A stretch of DNA of 10,388 bases from Gammaproteobacteria bacterium (GTDB taxonomy: Bacteria > Pseudomonadota > Gammaproteobacteria > Eutrophobiales > Eutrophobiaceae): contig VYCZ01000393.1 of assembly GCA_009843675.1 (NCBI GenBank), positions 1 through 10,388 on the forward strand. The letters run 5' to 3'. The notes beneath the pieces are model-generated. The model ran no database searches. It was not told where the DNA came from and saw nothing but the letters and a program-made list of their open reading frames with translations. The translations under genes and the position numbers were made by a program. Positions 1-6,295 of the stretch are shown piece by piece (the stretch's first letter is position 1; the number at the start of each line of letters is the position of its first letter).

Positions 1-1
1 G

Positions 2-952
2 ATCATGGGCAAGACGGTTACCACGGAGTTCGCCTTTTATGCGCCGGGCAAAACCGCCAACCCCCATAACCCGGGGCATACGCCGGGGGGATCGTCCAGT
101 GGTTCCGCGGCGGCAGTGGCCGATTTTCATGTGCCGGTTGCCCTGGGCACGCAAACCTCGGGTTCCATTATCCGGCCCGCAAGTTTTAATGGTGTTTTCG
201 GCTGCAAGCCTACATACAACTCCTATTCTCTCGACGGCATCCATCCCCTGGCGCCGGATCTCGATACCCTGGGGGCTTTCAGCCGTTCCGCCGGGGATCT
301 TGCCGTGTTGCACGACGTACTGGCAGACAGGCAAACCTCCCGGATACCGTCTGCAATACTACCGGCTACGGTAGCCCTGGTCCGCACCCCCGCCTGGGAC
401 GACGCCGATGCGCAGGTGCGGGAAAGCATTCTCGAATTTGCCGGCCGTTTAAAGCAGGCGGACATTGACGTCATCGAACCGGATGAAGACCTGCTGCACG
501 GCCTGATGGAAGTGCAGCAGGCATACCTGGCCCGGGGCGCCGCCACCTCGCTGGGACACATCACGGACCGCCACCCGACCCAGGGTCGCCCGCAAACCAG
601 GGATCTGGTTGCGGAAGGCCGCCGGGTGGACGAGGCATTCAATGCAAGGCTGCAGGACGGGCTGGCCAGGGGAGAACGGTTCCTGTCCGGCATCTTTTCC
701 AGGGCGGACCTGGTAATCACTCCAAGTGCGGCGGGAGAAGCGCCTGCCGGACTGCACAACACCGGCGACCCCATGTTCAACCGCATCTGGACTTTTTTGC
801 AGACCCCCTGTATGAATCTGCCGTTGACCCGCGCCGCGGGGGGATTGCCCATCGGCGTACAACTGGTCTGCAACAGGGAGGAAGATGAGCGGTTATTTGC
901 CTATACTGAACACCTGCAAAACTTAACTGATTATGATATTGAACAACCCTGA
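2..952 (+). CDS. Amidase signature family protein, 5' end outside window
   Basis: Amidases of this family hydrolyse carboxamide bonds with a Ser-cisSer-Lys triad. The reading frame is already open at the left edge (codon ATC at 2-4 before ATG at 5) and the protein starts inside the family core with MGKTVTTEFAF, so the N-terminal part carrying the catalytic Lys lies upstream; the ATG at 5 is an internal Met. Numbering from that Met, the glycine/serine signature GGSSSGS is at residues 28-34 (cis-Ser about S31), and the nucleophile is S54 in GTQTSGSIIRPAS. The C-terminal half ends with the usual substrate-pocket segment (PLTRAAGGLPIGVQLV). About 315 residues are present of a typical 400-480. It ends 12 bases before the M20-like gene and so probably shares its transcript. 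Family membership is clear; the amide substrate is unknown. Related possibilities are aryl-acylamidase, allophanate hydrolase-like or Asp/Glu-tRNA amidotransferase-like activity, the last being unlikely in this context. Confidence 0.9.
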   Translation: MMGKTVTTEFAFYAPGKTANPHNPGHTPGGSSSGSAAAVADFHVPVALGTQTSGSIIRPASFNGVFGCKPTYNSYSLDGIHPLAPDLDTLGAFSRSAGDLAVLHDVLADRQTSRIPSAILPATVALVRTPAWDDADAQVRESILEFAGRLKQADIDVIEPDEDLLHGLMEVQQAYLARGAATSLGHITDRHPTQGRPQTRDLVAEGRRVDEAFNARLQDGLARGERFLSGIFSRADLVITPSAAGEAPAGLHNTGDPMFNRIWTFLQTPCMNLPLTRAAGGLPIGVQLVCNREEDERLFAYTEHLQNLTDYDIEQP

Positions 953-964
953 CGGAGTGTGTAG

Positions 965-2308
965 ATGACAACCTTGACGACCAAAGACGTTCCCATGAGC
1001 CAGGCGCAGAGGCAGTGGTATGAGGCTGCCTGCAGTAAGATTGACCTGGAGCGTCTGAAACAGCTGATTTTCGACCTGACCGCCAAGCACAGTCCCACCG
1101 GCGCCGAGCGGGAGGCCTGTGAGTTCATGGCCGATTATCTGAACAGTGTGGGTATCAAGGCGCATTATCAGCCCATCACGGATATTTCGGGCAACTGCTA
1201 CGGCCGGGTAAAGGGATCGGGTGGCGGCCCCACAATGATGCTGTATGCACCCATCGACACGCTGCTGGAAGGGGACCCGGAACAGGACTTACCTCATGCC
1301 GGCCCGGTACACCGGGCCGACATGCGGCCTGAACCCTATATCGATGGCGACCTGGTGATCGGTCTGGGCGCTTCCAACCCCAAATCCATGCTCGCCCTGC
1401 TGACCGAGGCGCTGACCTGCGTAGTGGAAGCGGACGTGGAGTTGAAAGGCGATGTGGTCATTGCCACGGCGGGCGGAGGAATGCCGTGGATAGTGCCGGA
1501 ACGCAACCACACGGGTATCAGCAACGGCGTTAACTACCTGCTTTCCCACGGCGTGACCGCGGATTTCGGCGTGATCTGCAAACCCTGGGATGATATATAT
1601 TACGAACACCCGGGCATGGTCTGGTTCAAGGTAACCGTGTGGGGGAACATGGGCTATGCCGGGATTCCCCGTGGGATACCGGGTTTCCGCAGTTCGATCA
1701 TTCCCGCGGCAAAAGTCATCCTGGACCTGGAGGAATGGCTGATAGAGTATCCGGACAAACACACCAGCGACCAGGTGAAACCGCAAGGCTGGATCTCCGC
1801 GCTGCGCTGCGGCTGGCCGGATAAACCCGCGTTTCCCGGCGCGGCAACTGAAATCTGGCTGGATGTGCGTACCAGTCCCCTGCAGAAGGCGGCCCAGGTC
1901 GAGCGGGAATTCGACCAGGTCATGAATGCCATCCTGGCCAGGCACGATGATGTGGAGGCGGAATGGGAGACGGTCGTGACCTGTGACGCATCAGCCACCG
2001 ACCCGGACCACTGGGTGGTACAGTCGGCTTTGCGGGCCTGGAAGGAAGTGCATGGCGAGCCGTATCCAGGCGCTCCTCACATGGCAGGACAGACTGACGC
2101 CGCAACCATTAACCGCACCGGGTTCCCCTTGGTACGTATAGGCTATGCCTGGCTGGGCGAGAGCGATATGCCGGCAGAGTTTACCGAGGGTCTGGGCGGC
2201 ATGGGTGTTATCCGTGTGCCCGATTTGGAGATCTCCGTAAAGGAAGCGATCTATACTGTTATTGATTCCTGCACCCGTACCCGGGAAGAGGTCGGGCTGA
2301 CGGATTGA
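965..2308 (+). CDS. M20 peptidase/deacylase-like protein lacking all metal ligands (probable pseudoenzyme)
   Basis: The fold pattern is M20 (ArgE/DapE/CPG2 family zinc deacylases): an N-terminal catalytic half, an inserted dimerisation domain around residues 215-330, and a C-terminal catalytic segment containing GQTDA at 375-379. DVRTSP at 300-305 matches the family DxRxxP. The metal site is not conserved. The GHxD motif reads APID (His to P96, Asp D98 kept). The bridging Asp in the GxGxxDMK-like motif is N138. The catalytic EE pair aligns with G171-G172. The next acidic ligand aligns with K206 (ICKPWD). The dimer-domain His aligns with Y231 (GYAGIP), and the C-terminal His aligns with about R417 (RVPDLE). 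The gene is 447 codons, intact and of full family length, so this is not random decay. The start at 965 has GGAG 7 bases upstream; Met at residue 11 is an alternative. It is likely co-transcribed with the amidase and the VOC gene. Hydrolase activity should not be assumed; binding, a subunit role or altered chemistry are options. Confidence 0.85.
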   Translation: MTTLTTKDVPMSQAQRQWYEAACSKIDLERLKQLIFDLTAKHSPTGAEREACEFMADYLNSVGIKAHYQPITDISGNCYGRVKGSGGGPTMMLYAPIDTLLEGDPEQDLPHAGPVHRADMRPEPYIDGDLVIGLGASNPKSMLALLTEALTCVVEADVELKGDVVIATAGGGMPWIVPERNHTGISNGVNYLLSHGVTADFGVICKPWDDIYYEHPGMVWFKVTVWGNMGYAGIPRGIPGFRSSIIPAAKVILDLEEWLIEYPDKHTSDQVKPQGWISALRCGWPDKPAFPGAATEIWLDVRTSPLQKAAQVEREFDQVMNAILARHDDVEAEWETVVTCDASATDPDHWVVQSALRAWKEVHGEPYPGAPHMAGQTDAATINRTGFPLVRIGYAWLGESDMPAEFTEGLGGMGVIRVPDLEISVKEAIYTVIDSCTRTREEVGLTD

Positions 2309-2330
2309 GAAACTTCTGCGGAGGATACAT

Positions 2331-2768
2331 ATGCCATTAACTGACCTGCATCACGTAGCGTTGAGAACCAGGGATCTTACGGCCAGCGAACAGTTCTACA
2401 CTGAAGTGCTGGGCATGGAAAAAGTGGACCGGCCGGATTTTGATTTTCCGGGGGCCTGGCTGCAGATGGGAGAGACCATGTTTCACCTGATGGCCGGCTA
2501 TGCCGCGCTCGGCCCCGATGGCAAGATTTCCCGCGGCAGCGGCGCGGTCGATCACCTGGCAATCCAGGCGCAGGGTTTTGATGAAATGCGCGAGAAGTTC
2601 GAAGTCTCGGGGGTCGGGTACAAGGAAAACAACATTCGGGACTTCGGTATCTGGCAACTGTTCGTCAACGACCCGGATGGCGTCATCATTGAACTGAACT
2701 TTCAGCGCGCCGATGAACCGGAAGGATCCCGTGGACCGGGGCGGGCCACATTGAGCAAGACAACCTGA
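2331..2768 (+). CDS. VOC family single-domain protein (glyoxalase/dioxygenase superfamily)
   Basis: This is a single vicinal-oxygen-chelate module of 145 residues, built from two beta-alpha-beta-beta-beta halves. The first half begins LHHVALRTRDL and the second begins about residue 73 with VDHLAIQ. Likely metal ligands are H8, H75 and E121 (IIELNF), with H52 in the metal-site strand of the first half (MFHLMAG). The glyoxalase-like pattern FYTEVLGME at 22-30 is typical. Proteins of this kind bind a divalent metal and act as lyases, isomerases, epimerases or dioxygenases on vicinal-oxygen substrates; the exact reaction cannot be told from the sequence. A strong GGAGG at 2320-2324 fixes the start. 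It lies 22 bases after the M20-like gene and closes the rightward group; the following palindrome separates it from a convergent gene. The last 20 residues are polar and low in family similarity, probably a disordered tail. Confidence 0.85.
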   Translation: MPLTDLHHVALRTRDLTASEQFYTEVLGMEKVDRPDFDFPGAWLQMGETMFHLMAGYAALGPDGKISRGSGAVDHLAIQAQGFDEMREKFEVSGVGYKENNIRDFGIWQLFVNDPDGVIIELNFQRADEPEGSRGPGRATLSKTT

Positions 2769-2778
2769 CGAGAACAGG

Positions 2779-2799
2779 GGACAGATTTGAAATCTGTCC
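2779..2799. repeat. Small palindrome between convergent genes (possible REP-type element or bidirectional terminator)
   Basis: A perfect inverted repeat has 9-base arms, GGACAGATT and AATCTGTCC, around a TGA loop, preceded by AACAGG. It fills the 38-base gap between the stop of the VOC gene (2768) and the stop of the leftward Rieske ferredoxin gene (2807). Its position suits a bidirectional transcription stop, but there is no T-run after either arm, so intrinsic termination is uncertain. From memory, GGGGACAGATTT palindromes of this kind recur between genes in proteobacteria, which would make it a REP-like repeat. Confidence 0.6.
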
Positions 2800-2806
2800 A
2801 CGGCTG

Positions 2807-3133
2807 TTATTCATCAACAATTATGTAGATATACCCGTCTTCACCCACCCTGGCTTCGTACCTTTCCAGCGGGATGACACAGGGCGGATCGACGGGTTCC
2901 CCCGTCCTGATATCGAATGATCCTTCGTGAAACGGGCAAACGATCTCATCTCCCCTGATGTCGCCCTCGGACAGGTAGGCCTGTCCGTGGGTACAGACAT
3001 CGCTGGTGGCAAAATATTCCCCTCCAAGGTTATAGATAGCAACCGCAGTATCATCCTCCAGGTAGAACTGCGTGACGGAGTTGGACTCCAGTTCGGTATG
3101 CTTTATGGTTTTTTCTTCCGCCATTTCAGTCAT
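2807..3133 (-). CDS. Rieske-type [2Fe-2S] ferredoxin
   Basis: This small electron carrier resembles the ferredoxin component of ring-hydroxylating dioxygenases (CarAc/BphF/NirD-like fold). Counting from the chosen start MTEMAEE, the cluster ligands are C47-x-H49 in CTHGQAYLSEG and C66-x2-H69 in CPFHEGSFD; both halves of the Rieske box are intact, including the GEPVDPP loop that follows. Length is 108 residues, usual for the family (about 100-115), with no membrane segment, so it is a soluble cytoplasmic carrier. The start at 3133 lies in an ATGACTGA overlap with the stop of the DUF1989 gene, suggesting translational coupling. The frame also allows ATG at 3142 and at 3124, and none has a clear ribosome binding site. 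It is the only ferredoxin in the window and is the natural electron donor candidate for one or both Rieske oxygenases on the other strand, though it could instead serve the DUF1989 protein. No matching reductase is present. Confidence 0.92.
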   Translation of the reverse strand: MTEMAEEKTIKHTELESNSVTQFYLEDDTAVAIYNLGGEYFATSDVCTHGQAYLSEGDIRGDEIVCPFHEGSFDIRTGEPVDPPCVIPLERYEARVGEDGYIYIIVDE

Positions 3134-3731
3134 ACGTTTCAAAGCGCAGGGGCGTGGGTTGCTCCCCGTTCACCACTTCCGGCCAGGCACACACCGATAC
3201 CATCCAGGTCAGGTCCATTTCCGCCCGCAGTTCAATATAATCTCCTGCCCTGGTAACGGGACTGTCGATAACCCAGTCCCCCTCGGGCGTGTAGTTGACC
3301 GTCATGAAAATATTGAAACAGGCAACCGATTGCAGGTAGTTCGGGTCAAAACCGAGTTTGCGGTATTCTTCCTGGATGGTGTCGCGACAGCCGTTTTCAT
3401 CCGAGTTCAGGTACAACCTGCGCGCGGCATTGGAGCAGAAACCGCCGCCGGTGTAATGGTTGGCGGTCCTGTCGCTGGTGATGGTCCACATATCGTTCAT
3501 CAGGTTGCTGCGGATGGTATCCCCTTCGCGCCAGTGATAGCGGCCGTGATGCCAGCTCGTGTACACGCAATCCTGGAATTCGGTGGGATCGCCGGTTTTT
3601 ACCGCGACGAAATCCGCGACCTGTTGCCCTTCGACGTCGATAATTCTCAGGGATTGCCCTTTCTTTATATAACCATGGCCGCCCGTGTGCGGCGCTATCG
3701 TTACTGTATCTACCAGGTTAGCCGTGCTCAT
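3126..3731 (-). CDS. DUF1989 family protein (urea carboxylase-associated / carboxyguanidine deiminase-like)
   Basis: The sequence matches the DUF1989 pattern: an opening glycine-rich segment followed by GQSLRIIDVEGQQVADF, then HYTGGGFCS (family HDTLGGxCS), a GCRD segment, SVACFNIFMTVNYTPEGDW (family LNFFMNV..DG) and AGDYIELRAEMDLTWMVS near the end. Two DUF1989 proteins, CgdA and CgdB, are known subunits of carboxyguanidine deiminase in the guanidine carboxylase pathway; older annotations call them urea carboxylase-associated proteins. Only one copy is here and no guanidine/urea carboxylase or allophanate hydrolase gene is visible, so a different substrate is likely. The conserved His and Cys of HYTGGGFCS and the Cys of GCRD may bind zinc; that is inference. 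The start at 3731 (MSTANL, 201 residues) is preferred because a G-run precedes it; ATG at 3743 would add four residues but has no ribosome binding site. Its stop overlaps the ferredoxin start, and it is transcribed away from the CoxG-like gene. Confidence 0.85.
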   Translation of the reverse strand: MSTANLVDTVTIAPHTGGHGYIKKGQSLRIIDVEGQQVADFVAVKTGDPTEFQDCVYTSWHHGRYHWREGDTIRSNLMNDMWTITSDRTANHYTGGGFCSNAARRLYLNSDENGCRDTIQEEYRKLGFDPNYLQSVACFNIFMTVNYTPEGDWVIDSPVTRAGDYIELRAEMDLTWMVSVCAWPEVVNGEQPTPLRFETYD

Positions 3732-3736
3732 GATTG

Positions 3737-3741
3737 CCCCC
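3737..3741 (-). promoter_or_regulatory. G-rich ribosome binding site of the DUF1989 gene
   Basis: On the minus strand GGGGG ends five bases before the ATG at 3731. It is the only purine-rich signal near either candidate ATG, and it favours the start at 3731 over 3743, where the run would lie inside the coding sequence. Confidence 0.45.
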
Positions 3742-3765
3742 ATTGCATTCGATCAAAACTGTGCC

Positions 3766-3773
3766 AGTATAAT
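3766..3773. promoter_or_regulatory. Overlapping divergent -10 boxes between DUF1989 and CoxG-like genes
   Basis: On the plus strand 3768-3773 is a perfect TATAAT, about 38 bases before the CoxG-like start; a weak TTGCAT at 3743-3748 lies 19 bases upstream as a possible -35. On the minus strand the same bases read TATTATACT, giving TATACT at 3771-3766, about 35 bases before the DUF1989 start. The near-palindrome GTATAATAC means the two promoters would compete for one site. No clear -35 was found on the minus strand. Confidence 0.45.
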
Positions 3774-3811
3774 ACCAGAGCCAAGTCTTATGGAGTCAGG
3801 ATTGAAGATTC

Positions 3812-4255
3812 ATGATTATAGAAGGTGAATACCAACTGCCCTGTAACATTACCGAGGCCTGGCGCGCGCTGAATGATCCGCACACCCTGAAAGTATGCAT
3901 CGCAGGCTGTGAAAGTATCGAAATGATCGGGGATAACAGCTTTGAGTGCCTGATTACGGCAAAGTATGGTCCTGTAAAAGCCCGTTTCAAATCCGTCCTG
4001 AAGCTGACCAATATCAATGCGCCCCGTTCCTATACATTGAGCGGGGAGGGAAAAGGCGGCGCTGCCGGTTTCGGCAAGGGCAAGGCGGACGTCCAGTTGA
4101 CCCAGGAGGGTGAAATGACCACGCTGCGCTACCAGGCGGAATTTACCGTCGGCGGCAAACTGGCCCAGGTGGGCTCCAGGCTGGTGGCGTCAACCACCAG
4201 GAAGCTGGCAAACGATTTCTTCACCCGGTTCTCGGAGGAACTTTCCGGCGAATAA
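3812..4255 (+). CDS. CoxG-like SRPBCC domain protein (carbon monoxide dehydrogenase subunit G family)
   Basis: The 147-residue protein is a single SRPBCC (START-like) domain of the CoxG family. The family pattern is visible: an opening INITEAWRALNDP-like segment (CNITEAWRALNDP at 11-23), AGCESIE at 31-37 (family PGCExIE), and the glycine-rich GEGKGGAAGFGKG at 78-90. CoxG is known beside molybdenum CO dehydrogenase, where a longer form is tied to the membrane; here the C-terminal membrane anchor is absent and the protein ends soon after the last helix (TRKLANDFFTRFSEEL). No molybdopterin hydroxylase genes (coxLMS-like) are in the window, so a CO dehydrogenase role is unsupported. SRPBCC domains bind hydrophobic ligands, which fits carriage or sensing of an aromatic substrate, but that is a guess. 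It is the first gene of the rightward series, behind a TATAAT box, with no strong ribosome binding site; the Rieske oxygenase follows after 96 bases with its own promoter candidate. Confidence 0.82.
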   Translation: MIIEGEYQLPCNITEAWRALNDPHTLKVCIAGCESIEMIGDNSFECLITAKYGPVKARFKSVLKLTNINAPRSYTLSGEGKGGAAGFGKGKADVQLTQEGEMTTLRYQAEFTVGGKLAQVGSRLVASTTRKLANDFFTRFSEELSGE

Positions 4256-4305
4256 GAGGGAGTGGCGAGGAGACTCTGGTGCTTTCTTTTCATTTCGATT
4301 TACGA

Positions 4306-4314
4306 TGTTATACT
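4306..4314 (+). promoter_or_regulatory. Extended -10 promoter candidate for Rieske oxygenase 1
   Basis: TGT followed by TATACT gives an extended -10 (TGn plus a 5-of-6 match to TATAAT). Transcription would begin near 4321, about 30 bases before the ATG at 4352. No convincing -35 is seen, as expected for extended -10 promoters. The rest of the 96-base gap is AT-rich, including a T-rich stretch at 4283-4300. Confidence 0.4.
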
Positions 4315-4351
4315 TCGCCACAGTCAAGCAAACAGCAGATGGGGTTAGGGT

Positions 4352-5641
4352 ATGAGCAAGTTCAACGAGATAGCGGTGGACCTGATGAGACGCACCGCCG
4401 CCTATGTACCGGATTTTGATTTCGAGGGGGCCGATCCTGCAACGGCTGACAAACCCTGGGGAAACTGGCTCAAGGCGGAACTGGGTTTCCGCAATCACTG
4501 GTATCCGACGGAGGCCAGCCGTAACATCAGGAACGGCGAACACAAGGCTATCAAGTTGCTGGGTGAGGATATCCTGTTCCTGCGCCGTGGAGGCCGCCTG
4601 TATGCAATAGAGGATCGTTGCAGCCACCGCGGCACGCGCTTCTCGAAACGCCCCGTGTGTTATACGGACGACACCATTACCTGCTGGCATCATGCGTTTA
4701 CCTTCAACCTGGACGATGGCCGCATCCGTTGCCTGTTGAATGACCCGGACACCTCCCTGGCGGGGCGCAAGGGGATAAAGAGTTACCCGGTGCGGGAAGA
4801 AAAAGGCGTAATCTTTACCTTTGTCGGCGATATGAATCCGCCGCCGCCCCTGGAGCATGACGTGCCGCCCGGGTTTTTTGACGAAGACGTGGCGATTTGT
4901 GTGGCAGACCCTTACCTGGTAAAGGCAAACTGGCGCCTGGGTTCCGAAGGCGGCTATGACCCGGGCCATCATTACATCCACAACTGGTCGAAATTTTCCA
5001 TCAATGCACGAATTCCCATGACTTTCGGCTGGGTGTCGAAGAAGGAAGCCGTGCTGGAGACCAGCATTTATGAACTGAAAGAGAACGGCCCGAAAGGGTT
5101 TACCCGGTTGGCGTCAGAGACCACCATGTCCATGACCGCAAGGATACCGGGACGAAACGGCGCAGACGACAAGGAGGTGATCCTGCCCATCGCCGCCGCC
5201 CAGACGCCCAGTGAAATGGAACTGTTGGGTCAGCACGTGCCCACCACCGAAGTTGGTGAGTGGCTGCCCTGCGGGTTGAAGGTGGATCCGTGGCCGTTCC
5301 CTGGCGTGATTCACAACGAGTATTACGTTCCCCGCGACGCCGATTCCCACTACTATTTCCAGTGCGGCTGGAGAAATGTGGAAAATGAGGAACAGGCGCA
5401 GGAGTGGGCCGAGGGCGACCTGGGACAGGTGCGCTGGAAAGTCCCCGTGGTCGATGACTTTACCGTCCAGGATGCCGAGGCACGGGAATATATCCACGAA
5501 TTCTATGCCAGCGAGGACGGCTGGAACCAGGAACAGACAGCCCGCTTCGATATCGAACTCCTGATGTGGCGCGTGTTCGCAGGCGAACATTGCCGCGGCA
5601 TCCAGGAGGAGAAACATACCAGGGGCCACTTCAAGAGATAA
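4352..5641 (+). CDS. Rieske non-heme iron oxygenase, alpha subunit (carbazole dioxygenase CarAa-like), copy 1
   Basis: This is a terminal oxygenase of a ring-hydroxylating system: it takes electrons from a ferredoxin and activates O2 at a mononuclear iron. The N-terminal Rieske domain has C90-x-H92 (EDRCSHRGTRF) and C111-x2-H114 (CWHHAF). The catalytic domain has D203-x2-H206-x3-H210 in GGYDPGHHYIHNW, with the same His spacing as CarAa (H183/H187, bridging Asp before them); the third, acidic ligand is probably D374 in DDFTVQDAEARE, by comparison with the CarAa C-terminus. The C-terminal region (FYASEDGW then FDIELLMWR and GEHCRGIQ) also follows CarAa-type homotrimeric oxygenases, so no beta subunit is expected. 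At 429 residues it is longer than CarAa (384). The start has GGGG and AGGG upstream (4341-4350). It is followed after 9 bases by the AzoR-like gene. The substrate is unknown; O-demethylation or N-dealkylation are possible alternatives to ring dihydroxylation. Confidence 0.92.
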   Translation: MSKFNEIAVDLMRRTAAYVPDFDFEGADPATADKPWGNWLKAELGFRNHWYPTEASRNIRNGEHKAIKLLGEDILFLRRGGRLYAIEDRCSHRGTRFSKRPVCYTDDTITCWHHAFTFNLDDGRIRCLLNDPDTSLAGRKGIKSYPVREEKGVIFTFVGDMNPPPPLEHDVPPGFFDEDVAICVADPYLVKANWRLGSEGGYDPGHHYIHNWSKFSINARIPMTFGWVSKKEAVLETSIYELKENGPKGFTRLASETTMSMTARIPGRNGADDKEVILPIAAAQTPSEMELLGQHVPTTEVGEWLPCGLKVDPWPFPGVIHNEYYVPRDADSHYYFQCGWRNVENEEQAQEWAEGDLGQVRWKVPVVDDFTVQDAEAREYIHEFYASEDGWNQEQTARFDIELLMWRVFAGEHCRGIQEEKHTRGHFKR

Positions 5642-5650
5642 GGACGGGCC

Positions 5651-6295
5651 ATGAGCACGGTGTTGCATATCGATTGCAGCGCTCGTACTGCCGATTCTGT
5701 CAGTCGCAGGTTGTCGCAGACCGTAATTGACCAACTCTTCAGGGTGGAACCGGGGCTGCAACTGGTGCGACGTGACCTGGGCATAGAGGCGCCGCCGCCG
5801 GTCAACAATACGGAGGCTGAAGCCTTTTTTACCCCGCCTCCGGACCGGACCGCAGGGCAGGTCACGGCCCTGGCCGATTCGGATTCGCTGACCGAAGAGT
5901 TGCTGGCGGCGGATATCCTGGTACTTGGTACTCCCATGTACAACTTCAACGTGCCGGCCAGCCTGAAAGCCTGGATTGATTACGTGGTCAGACCGGGCAA
6001 GACCTTTCGCCGTGTGGCGAACGGCAACCTGGAAGGTCTTTGCGGGGAAAAGAAGGTTTATTTGTGTACGGCAAGCAGCGGCAAGTCAATCGGGACGGAA
6101 ATGGATCACCTGCGCCCGTACCTGGATGTGATCTTCGGATTTATCGGTATCACTGACGTCGTCTATTTCGAGGCGGAAGGTCTGGCCTGGGGCGAACAGG
6201 AACGGGAACGCTCAATCAGCGCCGCCATTGAGAGTATCCAACAGCATTTTGCCCTTTCATGTCATTCCGGCGAAGGCCGGAATCCAGTAGAATAA
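5651..6295 (+). CDS. azoR: FMN-dependent NADH-azoreductase / quinone reductase (AzoR-like), with a repeat-derived C-terminus
   Basis: The protein is a flavodoxin-like oxidoreductase of the AzoR family, which reduces quinones and azo compounds with NAD(P)H through FMN in a homodimer. Residues 4-24 match the phosphate-binding strand-loop (LHIDCSAR then S.SRRLS), and TPMYNFNVPASLKAWIDYV at 94-112 is the family signature around the flavin; GKTF at 116-119 and the TASSG loop at 140-144 follow. AGGA at 5641-5644 serves the ATG at 5651, tightly after the Rieske oxygenase stop. The native domain ends near residue 200 (SIQQHFAL). The last residues, CHSGEGRNPVE, are translated from a palindromic repeat at 6264-6283, so the original stop has been replaced and the protein slightly extended or trimmed. 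In this context a quinone reductase role, keeping catechols reduced for the ring-cleavage enzyme, is plausible but inferred. Confidence 0.88.
   Translation: MSTVLHIDCSARTADSVSRRLSQTVIDQLFRVEPGLQLVRRDLGIEAPPPVNNTEAEAFFTPPPDRTAGQVTALADSDSLTEELLAADILVLGTPMYNFNVPASLKAWIDYVVRPGKTFRRVANGNLEGLCGEKKVYLCTASSGKSIGTEMDHLRPYLDVIFGFIGITDVVYFEAEGLAWGEQERERSISAAIESIQQHFALSCHSGEGRNPVE
6264..6283. repeat. REP-like palindrome inside the 3' end of the azoreductase gene
   Basis: Perfect 8-base arms ATTCCGGC and GCCGGAAT surround a GAAG loop, set in GTCATTCCGG and ending AATCCAG. Elements with CATTCCGGCGAA and GGAATCC ends are widespread between genes in proteobacteria, and in frame they give the familiar CHSGEGRNP peptide. 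Here the element lies within the coding frame, which ends at 6293-6295. Confidence 0.75.

Noticed and set aside
223..873. Minus-strand open frames within the amidase gene
   Set aside because: They are shadows of a plus-strand frame that carries the amidase signature.
3732..3811. A guanidine riboswitch upstream of the DUF1989 gene
   Set aside because: The gap is only about 80 bases and shows neither the conserved stems nor the ACGR-type loops expected for guanidine riboswitches.
3072..3815. A 247-codon plus-strand open frame across the ferredoxin and DUF1989 genes
   Set aside because: It is antisense to two proteins with intact family motifs and overlapping start and stop codons; its own translation has no recognisable domain.
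4190..4981. A 263-codon minus-strand open frame opposite the CoxG end and Rieske oxygenase 1
   Set aside because: It lies over clear plus-strand coding sequence, crosses two genes and a gap, and has no family pattern.
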